Shown in pieces: positions 1 to 10,000 of a stretch of 43,738 bases of DNA (positions are counted from its first letter, which is position 1; each line of letters starts with the position of its first letter). Made by a program: the position numbers and the translations under genes. Below the pieces are notes generated by a model that was given only the letters and a program-made list of their open reading frames with translations, searched no databases and was not told the origin of the DNA. The DNA comes from Chara braunii (taxonomy: Eukaryota; Streptophyta; Charophyceae; Charales; Characeae). Location of the stretch: positions 1,384,376-1,428,113 of the forward strand of contig BFEA01000126.1 of the NCBI GenBank assembly GCA_003427395.1. Direction: 5' to 3'.

Positions 1-8
1 CTATTTGA

Positions 9-69
<61 letters not shown>

Positions 70-86
70 AATATATATATATATAT
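1..86 (+). repeat. AT microsatellite after the tail of an upstream hammerhead unit
   Basis: The first ten bases match the end of the hammerhead-unit tail seen on the minus strand at 1005-1021 (same CTATTTGACG followed by ATATAT). An AT tract then runs to 86. This implies that another unit lies just upstream of the window, in direct orientation with the unit at 87-205. Confidence 0.75.
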
Positions 87-137
87 TAGGGTTCAGCCTT
101 CTGATGAGTCGGTGAAACTCCGACGAAACAGTTTGCC
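87..137 (+). ncRNA. Degenerate hammerhead ribozyme (plus strand)
   Basis: The conserved core is present: CTGATGA at 101-107, a perfect stem II of GTCGG (108-112) and CCGAC (120-124) around a 7-nt loop, then GAAA at 125-128. Stem I is reduced to AGG/CCT around loop GTTCAG. The 5' strand of stem III and the cleavage-site U are replaced by the AT tract, so nothing pairs with the ACAGTTTGC that follows GAAA. Self-cleavage in this context is therefore not expected. It is near-identical to the complete copy on the minus strand at 1080-1139. Confidence 0.75.
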
Positions 138-225
138 ACAGCCCCTCGTTTGTTGTCCTCTTCTCTCTCTCTACCTACGGTTTACCGGGCAGTTCTGTTT
201 GTGACGATATATATATATACATATA

Positions 226-972
226 TAGGGTTACCTGACCAAACGTTCGGGGGCCCCCGGGCTGGCCCCCCGAATGTTCGTGCGTTCGGGGGCCGAACAC
301 CTCCAGGTTCGGCCCGCGCCCGAAAATTTTTCGGGGCCTAAAAATAGGTTTTTGTTTCTGAATTTATTTTTGTGAGTTGTCTATGATGTAAACTATACGC
401 CTATAAATTTTGAAGCTATTCTGCTAAGCCAAACAAACATTTAAAATCGTCAAAGATGGGGGTGTCAAAACGTGCTCGCCCACTCACTATTTTGTTTTTT
501 TTTTCACTTTTAACTTCTTGTTTTCACTTTATTTCGGGGCCTAAAAAAAATTATTATTTTTTAAAAACTTTCTAATGAGTTATTGATTATGTAAACTACA
601 TATCTATAAATTTTCAAGGCATTTGTCAATGCCAAAAAAATAATTAAAAATCGGCAAAGATGGCGGTGTCGAAAAGGTGCTGGCACACTCACTTATTTTA
701 ATTCTCTTTTTATTTTTTCTTATTTTTATGATAGTGTTTATTTTCTGTATTGGATTTTTAATTCAAATTTGGTAAAGAATTTGGATGTAGTGCCCAGGCA
801 AATGTTGTTTAGTTTTTTTTTTCCATAACATAGTTTTGTTTCGGAATTTTTTGATTTTTTTTTATTTTTTGATTTTTTATTTTTGTCTGCGTTCGGCCCG
901 AACGGCCGAACGCCTCTCGAAGGGGTCCCGTACGTTCGGGCGTTCAGCCCATCCCGAACGTCGGTAACCCTG
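226..972 (+). mobile_element. Non-autonomous hAT-like element, copy 1
   Basis: This is a 747-bp non-coding element with ends TAGGGTTACC and GGTAACCCTG, which are inverted repeats of each other. The 8-bp flanks TACATATA (218-225) and TATATATA (973-980) match at 7 of 8 positions. A TIR of form (C/T)AGGG plus an 8-bp target-site duplication is the hallmark of the hAT superfamily. The subterminal regions (about 240-330 and 890-960) are packed with CGTTCGG/CCGAACG motifs. The AT-rich interior contains a module carrying AAGATGG(C/G)GGTGTC twice (about 455 and 658). No transposase is visible, so it would need an enzyme supplied in trans. Confidence 0.75.
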
Positions 973-1079
973 TATATATATATATATGACAATATATATA
1001 TATATATATATCGTCAAATAGAACTGTCCGGTAAACCGTAGGCAAAGAGGGAGAAGAGGACAACAAACGAGGGGCTGTG

Positions 1080-1139
1080 ACAAACTGTTTCGTCGGAGTT
1101 TCACCGACTCATCAGAAGGCTGAACCCTCAACAGTCTGT
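1080..1139 (-). ncRNA. Complete type III hammerhead ribozyme
   Basis: Read on the minus strand, every element of a type III hammerhead is present in order. Stem III 5' strand ACAGACTGT is 1139-1131. H17 is U at 1130, with cleavage expected after it. Stem I is GAGG/CCTT (1129-1126 and 1119-1116, with one terminal G-U) around loop GTTCAG. CTGATGA is 1115-1109. Stem II is GTCGG/CCGAC (1108-1104 and 1096-1092) with loop TGAAACT. GAAA is 1091-1088, and stem III 3' strand ACAGTTTGT is 1088-1080. Stem III pairs over nine base pairs with one G-U. The cleavage triplet is GUU rather than the commoner GUC, which may slow the reaction. In plants such ribozymes are known from retrozymes, small non-autonomous retroelements that make circular RNA. 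I see no LTR, PBS or PPT near this copy, so its carrier could equally be a hammerhead satellite. Confidence 0.85.
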
Positions 1140-1285
1140 AGAATCCCCTCACTGATTACACTGTAAGTGATAATCCACCTTAACCAAAATCAAAGTAGAC
1201 TATCACTCACCCACACCAGATGGAAAACTCTACAGACTGTCGGTTCACACCCCATCACAAGATATATATATATTATGTTTTTCGG
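1140..1285 (+). repeat. Flank of the hammerhead unit with an inverted ribozyme half-site
   Basis: The stem III strand TCTACAGACTGT that precedes the minus-strand ribozyme recurs on the plus strand at about 1232-1243. There it is followed by CGGTTCACACC and shortly by ATATATATA. It looks like a second, internally deleted unit in the opposite orientation. Between the two lies about 90 bp with no other recognised content. Confidence 0.4.
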
Positions 1286-1289
1286 TTTC

Positions 1290-1480
1290 TTATTTTTAAC
1301 TCACGATTTGCTACAAATTTGAACATGACTCCAAGGCAAAAGTTGTTTGTTTTGTTATTCTACATAACATATATTTTTCATTGTTTTTTCGAAATTATAA
1401 TTATTATTTTTTTATATTTTTTATTTCGCGTTTGGAGGTTTTTTAACGCTTGTTCGCGTTCGTCTTCGAACCTAACAATG
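1290..1480 (+). mobile_element. Fragment of the hAT-like family (3' part)
   Basis: The stretch around 1310-1400 (GCTACAAATTTGAACATG, then AGGCAAAAGTTGTTTG, then a CATAACAT motif and T-rich DNA) resembles the 3' interior of the complete elements near 765-850 and 2120-2200. No terminal repeat or target duplication could be assigned. An open frame here is AT-rich and not gene-like. Confidence 0.4.
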
Positions 1481-1608
1481 ATGATGTATGCAAGCCCGAA
1501 ATTAATCCGAAATTTGTTTGGGGAAACTTGAGAGTTACGTAAATGATTGTGTTGTATAAAATAAAATTGTAGGTTATTGTGAAAGGATTGAGAAAAAAAC
1601 ATTATAAC

Positions 1609-2332
1609 CAGGGTCATTGGCCCGTATGTACGGAGGTCCCCAGACCAACCTCCGTACGTACGGGCGTTCGGGGTTCCGTTCAGGGTCCGAACCCGAAGGC
1701 TGCAAAAAATTATTTTGGGGCCTAAAATAATTTTAATTTTTTGAATTTTTGTTTTTGAGTTTTCTATGATGTGATGTACATGACTATAAATTTTGAAGTT
1801 ATTTGAATCAGTCAAATAAAAATTAATAATCGTCAAACATATCGGTGTCAAAACGTGTTCACCCACGTTATTTTTCACTTTTTACTTTCTGTCTAAATAA
1901 TTTTACTAAAAAAATAAAAATTAATGTTTTTTTTATTATGTGGCGTACACATCTGTAAATTTTAAGGGCATTTGGCTTTGCACAAGAAAAATAAAAAATC
2001 GTCAAAGATGGTGGTGTCAAAAATGTACTCGTGCACTCACTAAATTTACTTCTCTTTTTATTTTTTGGTATTTTTATTATTAGTATTTGTTCTCCATAAT
2101 TTAATTTTATTTTAAATTGATAAGGAGTTTAGATGTAATGCTTAGGCAAATATGGTTTAATTTATTTTTCTTCATAACATGTATTGTTTTCATATTTGTT
2201 TGAAGTTTTTTTTTTTTGTTTTTTTTTTTTTTTCGTATTAGACCCGAGCGGCTTAACGCATTCCCAAGGGGTCCCATACGTCTGGGTGTTCGAGTTCGGG
2301 TGTTCGGTTCGTCTTGAGCACCGGTTACCAAG
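1609..2332 (+). mobile_element. Non-autonomous hAT-like element, copy 2
   Basis: This is a 724-bp element that starts CAGGGTCATTGG and ends CCGGTTACCAAG. It is flanked by ATTATAAC (1601-1608) and ATTATAAT (2333-2340), an 8-bp target duplication with one mismatch. The interior has the same two TCAAA(G/C)AT...GGTGTC modules as copy 1 (about 1833 and 2005), and GTTCGG motifs lie near both ends. No coding capacity was found. Confidence 0.75.
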
Positions 2333-2340
2333 ATTATAAT

Positions 2341-2825
2341 AAAATAAAAAAATTGTAAAAAAGTGATCACGATAAAACAGAAAAAGAAAAAATTTACGAA
2401 GTATGATGGTCATTTTAGTAAACTGATGTAAGATACATTTTAATCAATTAGTGCCTTAAGTAATTGTTCATGTGCAATTTTAATTTGACAATACTAATTG
2501 ATCAAACTCTGACAAGTCATATAAACTCATTGCAAGTATATCAGTAGCTTAAGACAAAGATGTCTCATACGAATTATGATAGTGTGATAGGTTTACAGAA
2601 AACCTTTCTTCGTTGAACCCTATCTTATTGTAAGGGAACCCCATGAGCGTAATCCTTGTTTGTTTTGATAGTAAATGAAAGTTGTACTTTGATTGCGACT
2701 TCTTGATTTTCTTATATGTTGCATGGTGCGCCTAAAAATGGTTTTGTCGAACTCATAAGGTAATTGATGCAATCGATAATGTGCCCTGCTTTCTCTTATT
2801 TTTGCCCTTTTAAATATACAACAAT
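2341..2825. other. AT-rich intergenic DNA, nothing recognised
   Basis: I see no gene, RNA or element boundary here. Confidence 0.5.
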
Positions 2826-2883
2826 TTGTGTAGTATACTAGAAAGAGAAATGAGAGAGGTCTTGCACAATACGTAGTGCACAC

Positions 2884-2920
<37 letters not shown>

Positions 2921-4570
2921 AGAGAGTTGGAGAGAGGCGAAGCGCAGGGAGAAAAAAAAAAAAAGGTCAGGCCTGAGCTATGCAAGAGGAGGCATGGTGA
3001 TATATAGAAACATGTGGGTTATTTCATTAAAAACAAAAAAAAAAGACACAGAGAGAATCGTATTGCGACTATCATGAGGGAGAGAGAAAGGGAAAGAGAG
3101 AGGGGAAAAAAAAANAAAAAAAAATAGAGAGAGAGACACTGAAAAAATACGAGAACGCCCAATATAAAAAATATCAAGGTTGTCAGGCCGAAGGTTCGGG
3201 GGGCCCCGGGCTGACCCCCGAACATTCGGGTGTTCGGGTCCCCGTTCGGCGGCCGAACCTAAAAGGGTTTGGCCCTCGCTAAAAATTATTTCATGAACTA
3301 AAAATGATTTTTTTGTAACTTTTGTAAGACATAAGCTACACATATAAAATTGTCAAGGAATTTTTCCGAGCAAAACAAAATTGAAAAATTTTCAAAGATG
3401 GCGGTGTTACAACGTGCTCGACTACTCAATTTTTTTTTCTTCACTTTTTACTTTTTTTGTGAATTTATTTTCGTGCCTAAAATATTTTATTATTTTTTGA
3501 AACTTTTCGCATGAGTTTTTTTTGTATTATGTGAAGTACACATATATAAAGTTTCAGGGCATTTGGCTTTGCAAAACAAAAAAAAAATCGCAAAAAATTA
3601 TGATGTCGAAAACGAATTTTTGCACTCACTAATTTTAATTCTTTGATTTAAAAAAAAAAAAAATAGTATTTATTTTCTGTTTTTTTATTTAAATTTTAAA
3701 TTTGGTAAGGAATTTGGATGTAAGAGAAATATTGTTTAGTTTATTTTCCTGCATAAAATATGTTTTTTTATATTGTTTTGATTTCTTTGATTTTTTATAT
3801 ATTTGGTTTTGAGGCCGCGTTCGGTCGAACGCATCCTCAAGGGGTCCAGTACGTTTGGGCGTTCGGCTCGTTCTGAACGTCAGCCACCCTGAAAAATATT
3901 AATAAATGAATAAAATTGTGAGAGAGGAGGCATGATGATATGTAAAAACATGTGTGTTATTTCATTAAAAAAAAAAGGAAAGGGAGAAAGAGAGAATTGT
4001 ATCGCGACTATGATGAGGGGGTCGTAGTATGCTAGTTTGTATGCACGCTGTGAGAGAGAGAAAGAGAGAAAAAACAAAAAAAACTAAGAGAAAAAAACTA
4101 CAAAGAAAAACGAAGGAGTCCTAAGAGCTACACAATGCGCACCCCGAAAAACGAAGGGTAGAAACTCATCGAGAGAAGGGGAGCAAAGGTGAAAAAAACA
4201 ATAAAAGTGCAGTACGAGCTTTGTAAGCCTACACATGGTGACCATAACGAATTGAAAAAATAAAGAAAAATAGTGAGATAAAAAATAAAAAAACGGAAGA
4301 GAGGGGCCGTATACACTACATATTGCGTTCAAGCCACCAAGAGAGCGAGAGGGAAAGAGAAAGAGAAAATAAACAAATAAACAAGATATATGCAAATAGA
4401 CTGAGAGACATGAGTAAGAAAACTGTTGGAACTTTCGCACCCCAAAATACTTAAGAAGAAAAGAAGTAAATGACGAGGGATGGGCATAATAGTACGTACG
4501 ACCACCCCTGAGAGACAGAAGGAGGGGGGGGGAGTTAAAAAAAAAAAAAAAAAAAAAAAAGGAGGACAAC
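2826..4570 (+). repeat. Purine-rich diverged tandem repeat with a (GA)n tract
   Basis: The plus strand is dominated by GAGAGA/AAAGAG sequence, including a pure (GA)n run at about 2889-2916. The block at 2985-3080 (GAGGAGGCATGGTGATAT, later TTATTTCATTAAAAA, GCGACTATCATGAGGG) recurs at 3920-4025. Short GTGCACACC-like motifs followed by AAGAGAGAG recur near 2865, 4126, 4306 and 4483, the last three about 180 bp apart. The opposite-strand open frames here are low-complexity Phe/Ser/Leu runs. An undetermined base lies at 3115. Confidence 0.55.
3175..3891 (+). mobile_element. Non-autonomous hAT-like element, copy 3
   Basis: This is a 717-bp element with ends CAAGGTTGTCAGG and CAGCCACCCTG. It is flanked by a perfect 8-bp direct repeat, AAAAATAT, at 3167-3174 and 3892-3899. 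It has the same CGTTCGG-rich ends and paired internal modules as copies 1 and 2. It inserted into the purine-rich tandem repeat, which separates two copies of that repeat. Confidence 0.8.
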
Positions 4571-4927
4571 GGTGAGTTATAGATAATTGGATGTGTGTTT
4601 TACTCTTGATAAACCTGGTATGATTTTGCGAGGTTCATCCAACCACTGTGAAGCAGGTAAAATAAAAGGTTGAATATTGTCAGAGAAGTAAAAAAAAATA
4701 ATTTTGAAGAATTGCATTTTTTATTATAAACAAGGCCAATGTATTAGGTTATGCAACCATAAAAGCGACATTAATTTCAAATGTGTGTCAATGGATTTTC
4801 GTTGATAACTTCATACATAGTCCTACCCCCATAGTCATAGACATCCTCTCACGTCACAATGTTTAATTTTGTACCTATGCACAAAAAAAAAACATTAAAA
4901 AAAAAACTATCATCTCCCAAAGTAATA
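4571..4927. other. AT-rich intergenic DNA, nothing recognised
   Basis: No open frame of note and no recognised element. Confidence 0.5.
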
Positions 4928-4935
4928 CATACTCA

Positions 4936-5667
4936 CAGGGTAACTGACGTTGAGCACGAGCCGAACGCTCGAACGTACGGGACCCCTTGGAGATGCGTTC
5001 GGTCGGCCGAACGTGGGAAAAAAAAAAAAATTCAAACAAACTTTGAAAAAATATATGTTATGAAAAAAACTAAAATAAACGACATTTGTTTGAGCACTTC
5101 ATCAAAATTCCTTACCAAATTTGAAATAAAAATAAAATACAAAAAATAAAATTAATAATAAAAAAATAAAAATAAAAAAAGAATTTAAAAGTAGTGAGTG
5201 AACGAGAACGTTTTCGACACCACCATCTTTGGCCATTTTTTGTTTTGTTTGGGAACAACCAAACGCCCTAAAAATTTACAGATGTGTACTTCATATAATG
5301 AAAAAGTCATTAAAAAAATATAAAAAAGTAAAAAAAATATTTAGGCCCCACAATAAAGTGAAAACAAAAGTAAAAATTGAAAAGAAAACAAAATAATGAG
5401 TGTGCGAGCACGTTTTGACACCGCCATCTTGGGCGATTTGTAATTTTTGTTCGGCATAACAAAATGACTTCAAACTTTACAGGCATGTACCTTACATCAT
5501 ATAGAACTCAAAACAAATAACTCAAAAAAAAAAACGTATTTTTAGGCCTTGAAATCATTTTTTGTGGGGGCTGAACGTCGTCGAGTTCGGACCCTGAACG
5601 GGAACCCGAACGCCTGTACGTACGAAAGTTGGTTGGGGACCTCCATATGTACGAGCTCGTGATCCCA
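4936..5667 (-). mobile_element. Non-autonomous hAT-like element, copy 4 (reverse orientation)
   Basis: This is a 732-bp copy in the opposite orientation to copies 1-3. It begins CAGGGTAACTGACGTT and ends CTCGTGATCCCA. It is flanked by a perfect 8-bp target duplication, CATACTCA, at 4928-4935 and 5668-5675. The two internal modules appear as reverse complements (CACCATCTTTG near 5220 and CGCCATCTTGG near 5423). The 5667 end has lost the expected terminal CCCTG. Confidence 0.8.
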
Positions 5668-5732
5668 CATACTCATATATACAATATATAAATTAGATAT
5701 GAACAACAACTAAAAGAAAAATTAATAATAAC

Positions 5733-5796
5733 CTAGGCTACCAGCCCGGCCGCCCCAGTGACCTTATTTTCGCGGACGGCTTGACCGTGCAAAAAG

Positions 5797-5835
<39 letters not shown>

Positions 5836-6530
5836 ATCTTATGTCGAAACATAAACTAAACAAGTTTTACCTCAAACATTTATTTTGTATCACCGTAACA
5901 TTACAAGATACGAAACTGATGATAACGTCAACCACATAGTGGGTATACTACTGTATGAACACAAAGAAATATAGTGAAAGTGCGTAGGTCAGTATGTGTC
6001 TGTCAAACAAACAAAACGGAAAACTTGGTGGAGATTACGAGAGTCTCTACAAGTAAGTTCTAATAGATCTCCTCTTTTGTACCTCTATATGCCCCCGCTC
6101 GTCTTTCAATTGCAAATGGTATGCAATCATAAATAATCTCCGATCATTGAAAAGAAAAAAATCATAAATAAAATGCATACTCATAAATATGCATTCAAGT
6201 TGGGTTTCAAGAACCATTTTCATTGTCCATAATATTTGTATGACCGTCGTCATGCGGACCCATATGTTCAGATGCAGCATAATACCTTTTTATTTTTAAT
6301 TTTAACTCAATGTTACTTGTCGAATTTTAGGATGATCCCAAAACAAAAATTGTTTGTATTGTAATGTTGCATAACATGATTTGTTTTTCGTAATTAAAAA
6401 AGAAAAACATATCTTACTTTTGTTTTTTTCCTATCAATGGCCAAAACCTGCGTAGCATCGCGTTCGGGCTCGATGACCGAACCCGAACGTGACTCAAAAT
6501 AGACCGAGCCCGAACATTTTTATTTTTTAT
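5733..6530 (+). mobile_element. Related CTAGGCTACC-type element, truncated or fragmented
   Basis: The left end CTAGGCTACCAGCCCGGCCG matches the left TIR of the complete 292-bp element at 16968. After a long poly-A run (about 5800-5832) the sequence CTATCTTATGTCGAAACATA also matches the interior of that element. I could not find the right TIR. Around 6290-6400 and 6455-6530 there are 3'-part motifs and GTTCGGGCTCG clusters of the larger hAT-like family, so this may be a composite. Bases 5915-6290 hold nothing else I recognise. Confidence 0.45.
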
Positions 6531-6589
6531 ATTTTTCTATTTATTGTTTATGTATATAGGGGTTGGGGGGCATCGCTCATCACTCCAGA

Positions 6590-6690
6590 ACATACACACA
6601 CACACACACACACCATACACAAACACCCCCAGACACCCCACACACACCCCACACACACCCCATACACCACACCCACCACACACACATAAG
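6590..6690 (+). repeat. (CA)n-rich microsatellite
   Basis: A CACACA run grades into degenerate CCCCACACACACCC sequence. The open frames on both strands here are translated repeats, not genes. Confidence 0.85.
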
Positions 6691-6800
6691 GTCGTGTTTG
6701 GCGGCCCCCTAATTTGCGCTCGGTCGAACATGTTCGATTCCCGCTCGGTCGAGCGTCCGAACACGTTCGGCTGCTCGGTGGGGCGCTGAACATGTTCGGT
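6691..6800. repeat. Cluster of GTTCGG/GAACATGTTCG motifs
   Basis: Several CGGTCGA, GAACATGTTCG and GTTCGGCTGCTCGG motifs lie close together, as in the ends of the hAT-like elements. It may be the subterminal region of another element, but no TIR or target duplication is visible. Confidence 0.35.
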
Positions 6801-7090
6801 GTGCTACACAAACCAAAACTTTTATGGACGACCAAATTATGGGTTTCTAGCTCAGAAGTCTATAGGAACGAACCTAAATGGGTCGATAACATAGTTTTAT
6901 AATAATATATTAATAAAATAAATGACCAGAGTCTACAACTGTTTTTCATGTCAACTCATCATTTTCATAATTCTACAAATATCAAGGTATAGAGTCATTC
7001 GTTGTACACAATTTTACAAAACAAAAACATAATTGTACCTCATCAGTTGACTAACTTTTGATTTAATTAACACGAGAGTAAACCTTTTCC
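6801..7090. other. AT-rich intergenic DNA, nothing recognised
   Basis: No gene or element was recognised. Confidence 0.4.
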
Positions 7091-10000
7091 AATGTTTTTC
7101 ATTCATTTGCATGCAAGTCCACACGGATTTTACCTGATTCGCACTATTGTTTTCCTTTTTCTTCCAACTTTTCCTTCGTTTGCCTTACTTGCTATTTTGT
7201 ATTTTTATTTTTATTGTCCACCTATCTCATTCTCTCCATCTCTATCCATTTTTGTCACGAACCCAGTGCCAATGTTTCTAGCCATGAAGATGGTCAATTT
7301 TTTTTTTCCCCTTACTGTATTTAATTGAAACTTCATAAAGAGCAATCCAAATAGAATTATAGAGGAAATGAAAATTGTGAGAATATTAAAAACAATAAAT
7401 GTTGTTAAAGTGGAGTTGACCAGAAACATCTTACTAGACGGATGACCAACCATTCGCCTCACTACCCAAATACGACGAATAGTTTGATCGTCGTTCATCA
7501 TCTTTCGATCCCAACATATATACTCACATTCAAACCTCTAATAGCGGATCATAGTTAGCAAATAATGCACTAACAAAGTGTTTCTGCTACATTGTTTGTC
7601 TGGGCTAAACAGTCACCATCTTTTATATGTGTCATAACATTTGCTGATTGAGAGATAAGTGTTTCGTCAACCACTTTTCACTCCCTCTCTCTATTATCTG
7701 TTACCGATCTCACCTTGATATGTTCTATTTCCTTATTATTCTTCTCCTATTAATAGTTCACAAGCTAATGATAATGAATTCGGTCGATTGCTTCGACCGA
7801 CTCTCCAATCCGATTGAACCTAACCCTCTATGCAACCCAGATTCATATTGAGCACTACGTAAGCACGCCGCTAAAAAAAATAGTTATGTGGTGCAACCAA
7901 ATAAGTAAAACGAGCCTCACAACACCTTTTTCACATATTGTTTTTCTCTCTTTCACTTATTCATTCTCCTTCAGCCCCCCACCATCAAATTACTTGAATG
8001 TATCTAACCACTTATATGGCTAAATTAAAACTATTAAAACAAAAATAAACAACAATAAAATATAATTGCAACATCTCTCTAAAAACCATGCGTCATTTAG
8101 TAAAAATTAAAAGCAAAAAAATAAGAAAAAAAAAACACCAAATAGCATTGAGTAAAGCACTGAAGTCTCTTCATAAAGTTAACTCTTTTCGACGCTCCCA
8201 ATCGACAATGCAACGATATTGTAGCTCTCCTACGGTATCTAGTCGATGACTGTATCTCCTATCAACTAGTGTACTTATATCTACGATGACACCGCACGTC
8301 ATCGCATAAATGTTGCTTGAAAACACTTATCGGACAACTTGCCCTCATCATTGCTATGCACGTGCCTCGTTCATATCTACCTTTTCCTCATCGTGTACTT
8401 CTCCCTTGTTAACTTTTGTTCATTCCTCTTTCCCCCTTCTCTCCAACTTCATATTTTTCGTCCTCTGGCATCCTACTACAATTACGAACGCAAACACAGT
8501 AGGTCAGAAACGCGCACATGAACATGAACACAAAGGAATACAACATCGGGGACAAGTATATAAATATGAACCAGTATAAAAATCATAATTTCGAACATGA
8601 TCAAGGTCCCGAACATGATCACGATAAGTATACGAATATCATCAGAGCCAATGTCACTAAGAAAACAAACATGAATTAACGTTAAAAAGCAACGCCACAA
8701 TCAGAAACATGTGAAGCTTGAAGGAAAAAACAAAAACGATCAGTCCAACCCAAGTCGTTTATTGAAGTTAGTAAGCTAAAACCTATAAGGGATCGAACAT
8801 TCGATTTATGACAGATAATTAATGTCATTTTACCTGACAATGCGCTTGGTTGAATCTTTTTATTTTGACATGCAAAACATTTCGTTGTCTATCCATCTCC
8901 TCCTTTCACTCCCTTCTCTTCTAGTTTCAATATTCGTTTTATTTAACCAATGCCTTGTTAATATACCCCTGCAGGTGTCGAAGGTCGATGGTCGTGATCG
9001 CGGCCAACACGGATGCATCTGAGCACAAACCTTGTATGGATTCGAAAGGGAAAAAACAAAAAACAAAAAAAAAACGAATAAATTTGGATAAGAAGAAACG
9101 TGCAATCGCTTTCTCCTCGTTATCTACTCCTCCCTTGTTGTCTCCGTTCTTATTTTCACTGACCGCTCTTATTTTCCCTATGCTATGTTCTGTTTGGTCA
9201 CGATCACAGCCTAGTACAGATAATGATGGTCTCATTAATGTAGGCAATGCCACTAGAGTTAAACCAAGTTGTTATGTCTTGTAGGAGACCGTGTTTCATT
9301 GAATAGTTAATTATAAGTAAAAATCAAGTGAGACGCACACCAAATCAAAGCGACCAGAGTATCTAAGTCTATTGATAATGAACCGCCTTCAGTTAACAAT
9401 CGAACGTTGACTTTTTCCACCTACAACTCCATTCATCACCGACTCAATGCCGACGAAATATTATGATCGTATATCATGCATTTTTCATCACCAAGGACAT
9501 TCTTGGGCATATTACCCCGCATCCCTGCATGATCACTTTCTTCTTTCTAATGTGTATTTGTTATCTCCATCTTGCCCTCCATCTTGTTCATCCTCCTCAT
9601 CCTACCCTTCACGTTCATCTTCTTTCTTCCTCCCATAATTGTCAAGTTTTCTTTCTCTGTTCATTTTCTTTTATTTTGTATCCATCTCTTTATTTCAGCT
9701 CACCCTTTTTTTCTTGTTGTGTTGTTGTTCGTGTTCCGTGATTGCTATGCTTCGCTCATAGTAGGACCAACCCTCTTCAGGAGCACGAAAACTTACCGTC
9801 CGCAAATGGATTTGCTCTGTGACTCAATGTAGATTCATCATGCGAAAACAAACACGTATATAAAAATAATAATAAAAAAATAATACAAATAAAAAGGAAA
9901 ACAAAATTTATCTGTACTCACGCATCATGTTCTGCCATTTGACCGTAGTACGGTTTAAGACTCGAAACTGACTCTAATTGATAGAAGAACTCCCTTCCTA

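Larger units (their letters stand above)
87..1139. repeat. Inverted pair of hammerhead-bearing repeat units
   Basis: Bases 87-205 (plus) and 1139-1005 (minus) are the same unit in opposite orientation: hammerhead core, then a pyrimidine-rich tail containing CAGCCCCTCGTTTGTTGTCC, then GGTTTACCGG, then TGACG(AT)n. The AT-rich centre of the pair is interrupted by the hAT-like element at 226-972. Together with the tail at 1-10 there are three units here, two direct and one inverted, separated by AT tracts. Confidence 0.7.

Noticed and set aside
226-236. Telomere-like AGGGTTA sequence
   Set aside because: It is a single occurrence and part of the terminal inverted repeat of the hAT-like element.
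1080-1139. Type I hammerhead with a 3-bp stem III (GAAACA ... TGTC)
   Set aside because: Stem I would not pair next to the cleavage site, whereas the type III fold pairs all three stems.
4084-4569. 161-codon minus-strand frame
   Set aside because: It is translation of a purine-rich tandem repeat, dominated by Phe, Ser and Leu.
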